From Acheta domesticus (Eukaryota; Arthropoda; Insecta; Orthoptera; Gryllidae): a stretch of DNA of 64,000 bases. The position numbers were made by a program, and so were the translations under genes. The DNA is taken from contig JAHLJT010008756.1 in the NCBI GenBank assembly GCA_031308135.1, positions 104,807,271-104,871,270 of the forward strand. The letters are read 5' to 3'. The notes below the pieces were generated by a model. It did no database searches, had not been told where the DNA came from, and saw only the letters and a program-made list of their open reading frames with translations. Shown piece after piece: positions 1 to 12,420 of the stretch; position 1 is the stretch's first letter, and each line of letters opens with the position of its first letter.

Positions 1-220
1 TTGCCCGCGCTTGCGACGGTACGCGACACGCGCGCGCCTGTGTCAGGCGGTGGCGGTGGCCGCGGGGGAGGAGGCGGGGGATGTGGGGCCAGTTGCGCCG
101 ACGGCGGGGATGGGGGCGGAGGCAATGGAAGTGGCGGGGGCGGAGGCGATGGAGGTGGACGTGGCGGCGCCGGGTTGGGAGTGGAGGCGTTAAGGCCGAA
201 GTTGCCGTGCATCAGCCAAT
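1..220. other. CpG/GC-rich island, cut by window start
   Basis: It is G-rich with degenerate GGC and GGAGGC triplets; open frames in three phases encode Gly-rich or Arg-rich low-complexity peptides. There is no recognisable protein. Confidence 0.7.
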
Positions 221-1555
221 TGTCACCGGATATCGCTGGCTCGCACACGATTATAGCCACCTGCGCGATGAATGCATTGGCGTATCTCGCCATTCGAGTT
301 CATATTATTGCCACCGGTCTGTTTTGGGATTTTCTTGGCTCTAAGCTGCCGAGTCACGAAAGGTACTGCGTACCATTTGCAAACTAGATACGCAAATTTC
401 CTGAATTTATATTTTCGTCACTTTCTTTTGCCATTGTGAAAATATAATGAATGAATTGAAATGCTAATAAAATTTTGTTTAAATCTGTCTGATACGAAAC
501 AATGTCGTTTCAATATCAAAAGTGGATAAGCTTTTCTTGCCACTAAGACGGCATAGATAAAAAATTTGATATGTGCCAACGTATTCAAGGATGAGGTTTT
601 AAGATAAAAGAGAACTGATTAACCAAATTCCTTGAATTAAGGAGTAATAATTCAGCTTTAAAAGTATAGACTTCGGCAACATTATTCTTATAGTTTCATC
701 TGGCGTAAGCAATAAGCCAATCTTTCTCCTGGGAGATTCGCAGTTTGGACACCTCACTTGTGTACGTCTGTTTAGGAACGTACCGCATCATGTCCACTAA
801 CTAGCAAAGGCTGGATATGTAGTAATGCACACTTCAATAGGTATCTGTTTGCAGGATATTTCAGAAACCTTCAGTGCATTCAAAATTCATAATTCGGAGT
901 CGAGTGTAGCGCCATTAGACGCTAATCTTTTCGAGATAACGAACTTTTCTTAGATGGGAGGTAAATGGCTTGATCTCAGAGCAGGATCGTGGATTATTTC
1001 CAAGCGATGATCGCTAGCAGAGAGACGTCCATCGCATTTGAAAGGAGTCTTACTATTGTTTGAACATAGATACGTTACTATAATTCTAAAAAAAAAAGAA
1101 AATAGAAAATAGAAAAAAAGTCATTGGCTCTTTGCATCATGAATCAATTTGAATTAGCTGTGTGCTTATACATTGTAGCTTTAGTTTGGACATCTGAACA
1201 AAAAGCTTGAATTCAGTTATGGCATCAAAAATCTTTGTGGTAATCGAAAATAAATTAAAACATTGTCAATTAAACAAATCATATATGTAAGCGAACGTTT
1301 CTTAGATTTATTACATAAAAAGGATTTTTTTTTTTTTGATCTTCAATAGATTCCACAACAAGAAAGTACTCCACAGTTAATCTGTTTTGTAGTGTTGTTG
1401 GTTATTGTAGTCTGCACTAATGATAGGAAAAACAGTACCTGAACGCTTTCTTTGATTTAAATGTTTTAATAAATCTATGAAAGAGTTTTATTCAATTTGT
1501 GGTTTAATTATTGTACGTCATTCGTCTATTAGGCAGGGAAAGCAATTGGAGTGTA
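221..1555. other. AT-rich intronic stretch, no gene seen
   Basis: Unique-looking AT-rich DNA with an A-rich run near 1087-1120 and a T run near 1325-1338. I see no exon, RNA gene or intact mobile element. Confidence 0.6.
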
Positions 1556-2110
1556 TCGGGCGTCGAGCGTCGACGCCGCACTTGGTCCACCCCTGCTGGC
1601 GGCGCGGCGGGGCGGGGCGGGGCAGCGGGGCGGGGCGGCGGGGCGGGGCGGCGCGCTTTGATCCGGCCCCGCGGTGTCGCGCGGTGAGCGGTCGCCTTTT
1701 GTTCTAGCGGGGAGGGGGGTGCCAGGTGCGACCCCGGGCCCGCCGCCGCCGCCGCCCAGCTCTCCAGCTCTCCGCGGCGCGGCGCGCGATTGAACCGGCC
1801 GGACCGTTACAGGAATTCGGGAGCCGCGCGGCGTAGCGCAGCGCGGCACCGCGGTGAGTGCGGGGCGGCGGCGGCGGCGGCGGCGGCGAGCCGCGTGGCG
1901 AGAGCCTTCCGCCGGAAATGGCGGCGGCGGCCAATTAGAGAACGCCCGCGCCGCGGAGCGACACGGTGACAGGTCCGGCGGGTATGGTAATGCGGCGCGA
2001 GAGAGAGGCTGCCGGGCGAATTCTGCCGGGCCGCCCCCGGGCGATGCGCCGACTCGCTCGACAGGCGACGCCGGAGCGCGGTCTCTTTGGGAGGTGTGCC
2101 AAATCGACGC
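1556..2110. other. CpG/GC-rich island
   Basis: Contains tandem GGCGGGGC units at about 1600-1655 and a (CGG)n run near 1864-1888. The AT-containing core CCAATTAGAG at about 1929-1938 stands out in the GC background. ORFs here are low-complexity shadows. Confidence 0.72.
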
Positions 2111-2745
2111 CGTTTGCGGAGGGATGCAATAAACTCTTTGACTGCGCAGGATTGCGTCTCATTCTAGACCTACGCCCAGAAAGGAGTCAATGTCACCCAC
2201 GATGAAAACGGGCTCTTTCGGAGGAATTGAGGCTATTACGGTTTTACATTCTTTTCCGATTTCTATTTAATTAGTACCTATCTTCCCATTAGACATTAGA
2301 CCAAAAATAGATATTTTAAATACTTATAGTATCAACACGACGAATTTTAAAACTTCCCATGGACCGGACATACATTTCGTTGTGTTATATTTCCTCAGAT
2401 TACATCATATTTCCTAGGGAAAATTTTATATGAATTCAAAGAGAAAATAGATACTGTATTAAAAATCGCTTAATTTGGCTACCCAGTTTCATCGATTGAA
2501 AAACATACATGCGAATTTATTATTTCGAAATCATGTGAGAACTAAAGGTTGCAATTCTTTTCCCAGGAAGGAATGGTGTATCCAAATGTTTAGTTGTGGC
2601 CGCTACCATACCGTTTCCCGCGTTTCGGAGTACAGAATGGTGAATCATCCTTCCACTTTCACAGAAGCCAACAGATTGTTGACAGAAGAAAGTAATACGT
2701 TTGCTGCTCCGCTACATGACAGCGCCGCGAAGCTGTCAGCCTCGG
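2111..2745. other. AT-rich intronic stretch, no gene seen
   Basis: A 120-residue open frame starts at 2475 and runs into the next GC island. It has no family resemblance and its tail is Pro/Arg-rich from composition, so I do not call it. Confidence 0.55.
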
Positions 2746-3735
2746 CTCTGAGAAGCCCGCGCTCTCGCCGCCTCGCCGCCAGCGCACGCCCCCCGCCCTC
2801 GCACCCCCGCCCCCACACTCGCGCCCGAATATTTTAGCATTTTATTGCTCCTACCAAAAGCTTTATGGCTTATAAAATACGAGTTAAGATTACGAGCGCG
2901 TGTAGCGCGCACCGCGACGCGCGCTGCCGCCGCGCAGCCTCCGGCCCCCCCCCCGCACCCCGCCCACTCACCCCGGCCCCGTCGCCCCCACCGCGGCCGC
3001 CCACCCCGCCCCCACGCAAGTGCGCAATTCCAAATGCGCACCCTCCTTTACCTCCTACGCTGCTACCCCTCGCGTCGCCACTACTCCTCGTGTTTTCGAC
3101 TGCCGGCCTTCTCGCCAACATCGTGCCATCGTCGTTGCCATTCCTACTGTTCCGCCACATTCGATACCAACACTTTAGTTCCGCTGCCACCGTCATCCCA
3201 TCTGTCACCGAACCTCCCACGTTTCGGCCTGTCACACAACCAACTCCCTCTGCCTGCCCGCCCCCTCCCTTTCGTCACCCCCGTGTCCTTTCCGTGGCTT
3301 CATTGCCACCATCCCCCCTCCTCCCGCCTCCGCGCGGCCACCACCGCCGCGCCGCGGGCGCATGTTCGAATACAATTAACTATTCCTAATGTAATTCTGT
3401 TTACTGTTTAAGAACGGGCGGCGAGTGTTCGGATGCGAGTTACGGGTGTAGGCCCCGCTCCGGCGCGTTTTACATGTGCCGTGGCTGCGGCCGGACCGCC
3501 GCGCCGCCGCGCCGCCGCCGCCGCCCCACGATTTATGACGCCCTCGCCCCCTCCGGTGGCTCGTCTCGTCGCGGCGGGCGATGGGCGGGAGGTGGGCGAG
3601 GAGCGGAGCGTGCGGGGGCGGCGCGACGCGTGATCGGGGGCGGCGGGGGCGGAGGCGGGGGCGGGGGCGGGGGCGGGGGCGGGGGCGGGCGCGGGCGGAG
3701 CAGGCGAAACAGGAGCGATGTCGGACGAGTGACAG
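2746..3735. other. CpG/GC-rich island with strand switch
   Basis: The left part (2746-3360) is strongly C-rich on the + strand and the right part (3420-3735) strongly G-rich, with a short AT-rich hinge near 3362-3412. It holds the core ATTTATGACGC (3531-3541) and a GGGGGC hexamer array. Confidence 0.75.
3635..3692 (+). repeat. (GGGGGC)n hexamer repeat
   Basis: About nine near-perfect copies of the GC-box-like hexamer GGGGGC lie in tandem. The G-rich strand has clear quadruplex potential. Confidence 0.9.
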
Positions 3736-4329
3736 AAATGAGGGGAATGAGCGTGTCGGCGGCGGCAGGAGCGCCTGTTTCGGTGGCAACGCCCTGTTCC
3801 GAGAGGTGGGAGTCGTGAGTAATACTGGTTGGCTGAGCAGATAGTGTTGAAAGTGGTTCAGAGTGATTACAGAGATATAAGAGATAATCGTACATGTATT
3901 ATTTGGAATCTTGAGAGAATGGCGAGGTTCAGGAGAGCAACGATAAAGATGTGACTGTGTTTAAGCAGAGGTGCTAATTCGTATAAGGGATAGAAAAGGC
4001 AAGGTCTTTCAAGAGATGCGAATAGTGCCATATCAGATGGAAGCGAAGCCAGACCAGAGAGAAGGTAATTGAGAATAGAGAGGATAAGGGAAGACTACCG
4101 GCAGAAAATTATTCCAAGGAGTGCAGGATGAGAAAATGCTCCAGCGAATGCATTGGAACTGTTAGCGTATTGACTTGGAAATGTTGTTCGGTGTCTACGG
4201 AAGTGCCAACATCTGTTAGGAAAGAGTGCACTGACAGAAATGTCATGACTGGGATGGAATATAAATCAATGCATAGAAGATAATGATGATAGGATATGAA
4301 TGAAGGAATGCTGCAATAAGAAGCAGAGA
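3736..4329. other. purine-rich stretch, no gene seen
   Basis: The + strand is A/G-rich (many GAGA and AGAAGG motifs), a graded tail of the G-rich island to its left. No protein or RNA gene is recognisable. Confidence 0.6.
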
Positions 4330-4475
4330 CCACAGAAACCCCCCCAAAAAATTCTTGCGAACCCGCTTTAACCGAGGCAACTTCCAGACAGTGTGACCTG
4401 GATTTGAAGCCTGGTACCCGAAGGTGGAAAGCTAGAGCGCTAACCACTGTGTATCTGGTCGGTCCCAGATGTTGA
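4330..4475 (-). mobile_element. tRNA-derived SINE (minus strand), head region
   Basis: On the minus strand an A-box-like TGGTTAGCGCTC (4435-4446) is followed about 24 nt later by a B-box-like GGCTTCAAATCC (4400-4411), the spacing of a tRNA-type pol III promoter. A run of seven G and six T follows at 4340-4353. Edges are approximate and I see no clear target-site duplication. Confidence 0.68.
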
Positions 4476-4502
4476 ATGACGACGCGAGTGAGTGGGGGAG
4501 GG

Positions 4503-5027
4503 CAGTGCCGGAGCTAGACAATTTTGGGCCAGGAGCAGGGCTAAAATGTGGCCCCCACCTCGGAAAAAAATAAAAATGTGGAAGCTGTATCAAGAAACAA
4601 TACGAGTTATTTTATTTCAAGTCTTGATATTCGGTCCTAAACTTCAATAAAAACACGTGGCCTATATCTCTATAATATATATAATTTTGCAAAATTATGT
4701 GTTAAAATATATGGGATGTTAAGAGGAGAAAATTTAAAGGTCTAAAAAGCTTTCAATAACACCATTATTTTGTAAATTTTTCAGGATTTTCTGACATTTT
4801 TCATTTCATAGACTCCTCCTTTATACGTAACAACTATAAGTAATTATTTTAGGTAAAAAATTAATTGAAAATTTTATTGAATATCAGCTTACTGTACCGC
4901 GACTTACAAAATACCGATTTTTTCGACTTGTAATTCCTTTTTCCATTTTTTAAACTAATTTTTTCCCATCATGGGGCCCCTGCACTTGCGGACCCCGGGC
5001 GATCGCCTGTGCCCAGCGCCGGCTCTG
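4503..5027. mobile_element. hAT-like non-autonomous DNA transposon (MITE), about 525 bp
   Basis: The left end begins CAGTGCCGGAGCTAG and the right end is the inverse of CAGAGCCGGCGCTGG, the typical hAT terminus. The match is clear only over the outer 15 or so bases. The flanks carry GGGGAGGG on both sides (4495-4502 and 5027-5034), an 8-bp target-site duplication that overlaps the last element base by one, or is slightly shifted. The interior is AT-rich and encodes no transposase, so it depends on an autonomous relative. Confidence 0.72.
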
Positions 5028-5345
5028 GGGAGGGGCGTTGCCGCGTCGCGCCCGAGCGTGATCGCGGCGTCCTCGCGCGCGCGCGGCGCCCGCCGCCGCC
5101 GCCGCCGCCGGCGAGTCGCCGAGTCGGCCGACTAATTGCTCCCGGACAAACGTGTAGCCGCGCTTTAGTGCCCGGCGCGGCTGTCGACTGCCGTAAATCT
5201 CGCCCGAATGTGCGAGAGTTGTAAACCCGTGTAGCACACACGCGCGCCCGCGTCGGTCGATGTGGTTGCCGCCGCGTCACATTCAGCAGGGTGGAGGCGG
5301 CGGCGGTGCCGACGGCAGGGGGGGGGGCACAGCAGTGCCACTGAC
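5028..5345. other. CpG/GC-rich island
   Basis: GC-rich with a (CCG)n run at about 5092-5111 and GGCGGCGGC at about 5297-5306. It abuts the right end of the hAT-like element, whose GC-rich terminus blends into it. Confidence 0.65.
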
Positions 5346-5970
5346 GCTCGTGATGGCGCTGCTCAGTGAGAGATTTTTCCCGAGTAGTGGGACGAAAAGT
5401 TATTCCTATATTCGGAACCTTCAAACCTCAACAATATCCATCCTATCCAGAACAGTAATGATAATGATGTGTTGATCTTCTTTTCCGATTTCATTAGTTC
5501 TGTATTTCGCATTGGAAAAAACAAAACGTTCTTCAAGGTTGATGTTGAAGTAGTTGATGAAGGGACAGTATCTTATGTTGTTAATTGACATTTAAAAGAT
5601 TTTATTAGTAAATATCATTGCTTTAAACGTATAATTGTATTGTACAATTTTACAGATTATGTTTTTAAAAGATTATTATAAATACAATTTTACAGGCAAC
5701 TTTGCATCATACAAAAGCACATCCTTTATTGCTCTTTAACTTTTTTAACCATGCTTCTTGCAATTTCTTCCTTTAACGATACTTCGATTAGCCAATTCTC
5801 TACACCTGCGAGAGGGCCCAATATAATATAATGTTAATTGTCGTGGAAAAACAATTCAATCATAATTAGTGTTGTACCGTATATTAGTAGATATGTGTAT
5901 TATTATAATGTACAAAATATAATTATTGGAACGTATCCATGCTTCGCTAAGTGCAATGTACGTGGGCAAA
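5346..5970. other. AT-rich intronic stretch, no gene seen
   Basis: No exon or mobile element recognised. A near-duplicated phrase, TTTAAAAGATT then TTTACAG, recurs around 5590-5695. Confidence 0.55.
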
Positions 5971-6245
5971 CGTTTAGCCCCGCGCGGTTGGAGGCCCTGC
6001 GCACTGGGCGCGGGGTGACCGCGGCCCGCGGAAGGCGGTGTCTGGTGCGGCGCCGCGCCGGGGCGGCGACGTGTGGCGGGCTCTCGCGTGGAGGTGTTGG
6101 CGGCGACGTCCGCCGGGGGCAGGGGAGGCAGGTGGTGACTGGCGCCATGCCTCGCGCGGAGGGTCGATGCGTGTGAGCCGCAGCGCCTTTGCCGAGCACA
6201 CGACGGCGTCGTAAAGTTTCTGGAGGCGACATCATTGTCACTGCG
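5971..6245. other. CpG/GC-rich island
   Basis: Short CpG-dense block with opposed low-complexity frames on both strands. No repeats beyond GGCGGCG motifs. Confidence 0.68.
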
Positions 6246-7860
6246 GGGGACACCGTAATGTATTCAGCCCTCCCGCAACACTTTTCGTGCCATCGCGACA
6301 ACTGGAGTGAAAACATTTACATATTACAATTATAGTTCTGGTATAGATTTGGTCTAGGTAGTGGCTTAAACTTTGGAACGATCTCAATTCGTCAACAACT
6401 AGACAAAGTGATCAGTAGTTATATACAGTATATATATAAAACTTATTTCCGTGAAATAATTGCAATTAGCAACACACATACTACAATATGACGAAGTACA
6501 AAGATGAATTTGGTTTTAAAAATAACTTTGAAAATGATAGAATATATATGTGAAGTAATAACATTTTTAAAATTTGTAGTATAAGTTGTTATTTTTTAAT
6601 TGTTTCTAGGAAGATGGAATCATTTACAAAGTAAGCTTGTTAAACATTTTTTGGTCAATGATTTCTTTCACTACATTGTTAGTGTATTTTGAACAAATTC
6701 ATTTGGCATAGAGCTTGCTCTGAATATAGACGTGAGTAATAAGTTGCAACTAAATTTTCAGCAATAGGGGACTACAGCTAGTTAAAAAATATAGTATTAA
6801 CATGAATAATCATTTAAATCTTAACACGATTTTGCATACAATTGATAAGTTTTGTCATAAAAAAGTTTATCGAAGAACAAATAATGAAACGTTTTTCTAT
6901 TATTCAATTTTTCCATATTTTTGTTTAAATTCGTGTTTACATCAGGTACGTTTCGCAAGACTATGTACATTATTTGGATATACTATACATACGGTATTTC
7001 TCAAGGTTCTATGTTATTGATAACGAAATAATGTCAGTGAAAACAGAATGCGCAATTTTCATGTCATGTTTTAGCAAAATTTGTCAGGTGTTTTCATATA
7101 GTTGGCGTGGAGTATTTTACTGGGCTGTGGCGATTGCATTTTTATAGGGTGAGCACCTGCCGATTTGAGGCCTCCGGAAGTTCTTTCATTGCCAGCGGAA
7201 GCTCCGATGTTCAGCAAACCGAGAAAATCCGGGAAGCAACAGGCAACACGTTGTCACATTACCCTCTATTTTACATCAGATTCCGCCAACTGCGTTTCAC
7301 TTGCATTGTAATGCTTCAGTGAGGAAATAGTTATAGTGCAGATGAATAAAAATTATTATTTTTATGTTCTAAATTAAGTGTATTTTCTTATTTTTATTTC
7401 AAATTATTAGACTTTTAAGCGGAATTTGAAATTCAGTCAGGATATGGAATTCTAAATGAATATGATTTTCATAATTAATATTCAAATTTATTATTATTCA
7501 TGTGCTAATTAAAGGACAAAGTAAGTAAAACATTCTAAAAAGGTTTCTTCTCCATACATACGAAAAAGTTTAATATTTGAGATCACTCAAAAAATCAATT
7601 TAAAATTACGTCCACAAGTAAGTCAAATTTTTTCTTCGCATTATACATACAATTATGTTAAATAAAACATTGGGGATATAATAGTGCAAATTTGGCGGCC
7701 TCTGTATCACATTTAATTAATACGCTCTGTTATAATCCTTTGTGCTTTTACACAACCATACGACTGTGTATTTTATTGTCAGGTGACAAAGTGAGCGCGA
7801 AAGTGAACTGATTCCTCACATTTGACAATAAATCCACAGCAAAAACATTCAGCGTCACCA
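6246..7860. other. AT-rich intronic stretch, no gene seen
   Basis: Long AT-rich run, with slightly higher GC at about 7140-7320. Small open frames show no recognisable domain. Confidence 0.6.
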
Positions 7861-8990
7861 CCGCCGTGGGCCATTGTGTCCGCCGCCGAAATCTTAATCC
7901 ATTTCCGAGCGGCGCTGCGGGGCGGGCGCGGCGTGGCGCGGCGTGGCGCCGGAGCCGCGGCGGGGTTGGCGAGAGCGCAGCCTCGCGGAAGCGCCGCGTT
8001 CGGGGACCGCCGGCCCGCTCCCTCGCGCGCACGGCGGCGGGGGCAGCGGGGCGGGGCGCGGGGCGGGAGGAGGGGAGGTGCGTTCGGGGCATTGTGCGTC
8101 GGCGGCGCCGCTGCGGCGAGCACGCATTTAACGTAATTAGCCCAAGACGCCACGCAGCGCTGGTGCCGGACAAACGACGGTCGCAATGCGCCAGCGCACT
8201 TACAAAAACCGCTCGCCCCCTCCGCCCCGCGCCCCGCGCGCTCCGCCGCGGGGTGTCTCTCCCTGCGTCCCCACGCGGCGCGCTGCCCCCGGCCGCTGGC
8301 ACTGCCGCTGCTGCTGGCTGCCGCCGCCCTCCTTGCTTTCTTCGCGTTTTTCCACCCCCCGGGATCTGCAACAAAAGGCAGAGAAAGCCCCTTCATTACA
8401 CTTGGTTTCATGTTTTTAACCCTCCACGCCCCCCTCCCTCAGCCGCTGCCGCCTGCGCCGCCTCCGCCGCCTGCAACACCGCCGCCGCCGCCGCCGCCGC
8501 CACCGCGGCATCCTCCCGCTTTCATTCCCGGCGACCCCACAAAAAGTGAGCCATTTTCCCTTATTCGTGTCCTCGCGTCGAAAGATAAAAGTGCACCCGC
8601 GCCGCCCACGCCCGCCCTCGCGCCGCCTTCCCGCCCCGTCCCGCGTCGCCCCGCCCCACCCCGTTCCGTGGCCGAATTTCGCGACGCTGCGCTCAATTTG
8701 GGACGAGGCGGCGCGGCGGCGCGTCCGCCCTCCGCACCGGACGCGATCGAGCGACGTGCAAGCCTTCGCAGCCCTCACCCCCGCCCTCGGCTTTGCCGTC
8801 CGCGCCGCCACCTCTGCCCTTAGAGCCCCCATTTTCTCCGCACAGCGTTGTTTACCTCCCTTCTCATTGCCCCTTTCATCATCTGCCTTCGTCACCGCTA
8901 TAGACCCGGAGTCCCCGTTTCTTCGTCCCCCTAACATTTTATTCACTTCCAATATTCTTCATCTAGACCATCTTCTTCCTTAACGTCTCC
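7861..8990. other. CpG/GC-rich island with pyrimidine-rich tail
   Basis: The left half is G-rich on the + strand. From about 8205 to 8990 it becomes C/T-rich, with (CCG)n at about 8477-8505. The core ACGTAATTAGCCC (about 8131-8143) is AT-containing inside the island. Up to seven overlapping ORFs in different frames show that the openness is compositional. Confidence 0.72.
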
Positions 8991-9420
8991 AATGTCTTTC
9001 CTTTTTGTGTTTCTTCATCAGCTTCAAAGATGCAACGAATATTTTCTAATGTACAACGAACGCTGGGAAAAATTTGAGAAAATATAATTCTGATTTGAGT
9101 CAATTTTACTGTATATTTTTCATTATTTCATATATTAGCATTATTACACATACCACATCAACAACGAATCTTGAAGTGTATGAACAGAATTTTTCTTTGT
9201 AATGTTTACTGTAATTGATATTTCAGTAGTTGCTTCGATGTCATCGGTGCTTCTTCCTTCATATATTTCTCAATGGTTCCAGCCTCTACAACACCGTGAA
9301 ATTGAAATTATCCTTACTCATATTCTTTAAAAAAATCAGACAGCAGGTGTCGAACAATCAAAACATGACGCAGAAAGAACGGAAAACCGTGCGAGAACAG
9401 CTCTCGCTGCTCCGTCGTTG
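8991..9420. other. AT-rich intronic stretch, no gene seen
   Basis: No exon, RNA gene or repeat recognised. Confidence 0.55.
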
Positions 9421-9640
9421 CATCAGCGCGTCGCGGCGCGACGTGCCTCACGCGCGACCATTGAAAAGAAGTTGATAATCGACCTTGACGTTAGCAGCTC
9501 CTTAAGCAGGGAAGGCGTGGCGCAACGCGTGAACGTGTAACGTGAGAAAGACGCGGCGCATCCACTTGCGCGGCGGCGGCGGCGGCGGCGGCGGCGGCTC
9601 TGCGCGGCGGAAGACGGCGATTCGCATGTCGTCGAGCGCG
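9421..9640. other. CpG/GC-rich island
   Basis: Short block containing a (CGG)n run at about 9571-9599. Confidence 0.65.
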
Positions 9641-12175
9641 CGGCAGATAAGAGGCGGAAATTTATGAGATGCATTAGTGCATTCTCGCCTTCGCAATCGA
9701 GGCCGAATCATAATCGCTCGGTGCCTTCTGAGGCCTTGAAGTATGAATGAAAACACTGAGCACCATTCATATGGTGATGTGGGGAATATGATAATGGTCT
9801 CGAGAGAAGAAAGACGCTGCTTCAGTTATCTTTCTTTCGGAGGCATGGTCGCAAAGTAACAGATAAGACGTTTCAGCCCCAGATCGTTAGTAAGAAGTCT
9901 AAAGTAATTATATTCATATTATTAAGACGTCAACGAAATCATGAAAGTGGACATTCAGTATGAATATTCTGTATATACGGTCTCATTTGAGAAGGAATTA
10001 TTACAATCGTGTACTGTGTGGTATATTTTATATTGAAATTAGTAAGAAAAAATATATATTTCTTCATGGAATTTCAAGTGATAATTTTAGCATGCTGATA
10101 AAAAGATTATTTTCTGTATTTAACACGATTTATTCGCTCTAGGAGTTATCTACTTAAGAGAGTTTGTTGCAACTCATTTCCTGCGGACATCCGAGCATTG
10201 AATAGTAGCTTATAGTCACATTTATCTGATTAATTAGATTATAGTTTACACGTTTCCTCGCACTTATCTGCTTCGTTATTTTTAGTTAATTAGTGGGTTT
10301 TCGAAGTTAGCTTGGGAATAACTGAAGAATGATAGACATCTCCATGACTTCCTGTAGCTGCGAACGGCGTTTTGTGAATATTTTGCTGGTCTCCTTGACA
10401 ACATCCGCCGGTTTTTCTTTGAGCAAAATATCTTTGTACTCGCCTGGTCTGGAAGAAAGCGGACTCGTTGGAATCAGGAATTTAAAATTGACACCTTCAT
10501 TTAATATAATTTTAGTTTTAATATATTTATATTAGTTTCAAAAATGCGATTTTCATTCTGCCTTCATGTTTTTAATTCATTTTCATTAACATTAATATGA
10601 GTAGGAGCAATATGAATAAAGAAAAAAATATTTTGCAGTTAACATTTCTCATTTTTTACAATGTTCTCAATAATTTCATTAGAGTTAAGGAAATATTTGT
10701 GTTGCCAAATAAGTGTATTAAGGGTTTATTAAAAATGGAATGCAATGTTTGGCTACATTTCAAATTTATTTATATTAAATTCTTATCCGGAAGAACGATA
10801 TTTTGAATAAGAACCTTGATGCGGTTGGAACATTCGCAAACCCGAAACGTGTGATTCCGTCAAGACATAACCATACCCTCGCGTATTTTCTTTCAACTAG
10901 TAAGGAGACATTTGCAATTCTTTTCGCGTACAAAAGGATTCTAGAAACTTGCAAACGACCGGTGCTTCCCGCAACGGGAACGGTACCTTCGGGGTGAGGC
11001 AACTGCCTGTGCGTGACCCCACGTGCCGTGGCGCGCTGAGCTCACGAAACGCCCAACCCGCACGCTCACGCACGCACGCACTTGCTTGTACGCAGGGGTA
11101 CAGGGAAACGCACACAGACGTGTGGAGTCGTGGGCACGACGCTTTACGGAATGTTCCATTGCGTTGTAGGAAGGGCCGGGATGATAAGGTAGCCGATTCT
11201 TCATTTTGCTTTAACAAGAACGTACTTGAACAACCTTTGCCTTAACAAGAAACGTTGATTCTCTGTTGGAGCAGAATATTGTCCATCATAAGGTATTGTC
11301 CATGAGAGTGGAATACCTAATAATGTAATCGGTGAAGATTATTTTGGATTATAAATTCTAACTTGAATTTGGGAAGAAAAGAGGGCAAAAGTTTATTTAT
11401 AAAGATTTTCTAGTTTCAGACACTTCCTCCTGAACATGTACTTAAAGATCTACAATCCAAAAATAATGAGACAACAAGGTCTGCATTTCAACTTTTATTT
11501 CCATAACATCATTGGTTTATTTTTATTTAGATTAATATATTATTTTGCTATCTTACATGAAAAAACTACTTTATGGTTTTGTGATGCGTGCTGGGCGTGC
11601 TGGATGATAAAGAAGTCCAGTCAATAAATTTAACTTTTTTATTTTATCTGTGATGCTTCGTAAATGCTGCTGAGACGAATGCTTCAGTTTGTATATGCAT
11701 TTATGACTAGAATTTGAGATAAAGTATAAAGTGGAGAGAGGAAAAAATGAAAGATTATTTCATTTTTGCATTGATTCATGGAGTTGTTCATTCAGTATTA
11801 CTAGTCTGAATACAATTCATTATGTATAGCAGCTGTTTTTGTCTGAGGGAATCAAAACGGAACCTGCCAAAAGTGAAGCAAGTGATCGACCTATTTTCTG
11901 AAAGCATAGTACTAATTCCATGTACCCTTCGGAACATTGCTCAACAAGATCACTGTGCAGAGTACCTCGCCTAACCGCGGACAAGGACCGTCGCGACGCG
12001 TCATTTCACAGCCGGTGCGGTGCACGCCCGTGGGTCACAGCACCAAAATACATGATTGATTGACGTTTATATGTTAATACATGATTGATTTATGTATCTA
12101 TCATATCGTACGTCAGCTGGTACTTCACATACTATGGTAATCAATCCTATTATTGTAGTGAATGTTTTAACCATG
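9641..12175. other. mostly AT-rich intronic stretch, no gene seen
   Basis: A moderately GC-rich patch lies at about 10965-11175 (includes CACGCACGCACGCAC), and a small one at about 11960-12035. I see no coding exon or transposon ends. Confidence 0.6.
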
Positions 12176-12179
12176 GTGA

Positions 12180-12420
12180 AAGCGGTGTTCCTTTCCCTCT
12201 GGATGGTACGGGGGATTTCCGGACGTCGTCCTCCAGATATCTTTGCCAGCGAGGCACCGCCCCAGCCGGGGCAAGCTCTAAGCTTCTGACTGGTCGTCCG
12301 ACTTGTGGTAGCGTATTTATTACATGTAAGTAAGTTTGTGTAAGTAAGGGGAGATGATATGACAAGGAAGAGGAAGGAAAGGTCGTGTGCAGTCCGGAAC
12401 CCGTTTGTTCGGGTATTCGC
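12180..12420 (-). mobile_element. SINE copy lacking its tRNA-like head (minus strand)
   Basis: Body sequence aligns with the complete SINE at 17832-18261. Shared blocks include CTGGATGG, CAAGCTCTAA versus AAAGCTCTAA, GTGGTAG, and GACAAGGA then GAGGAAGGAAAG. The alignment stops after TATTCGC, before the part that would carry the pol III boxes. This is 5' truncation of a minus-strand insertion. The (TG)n of the complete copy is replaced here by a short GTAAGTAAG motif. Confidence 0.72.
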
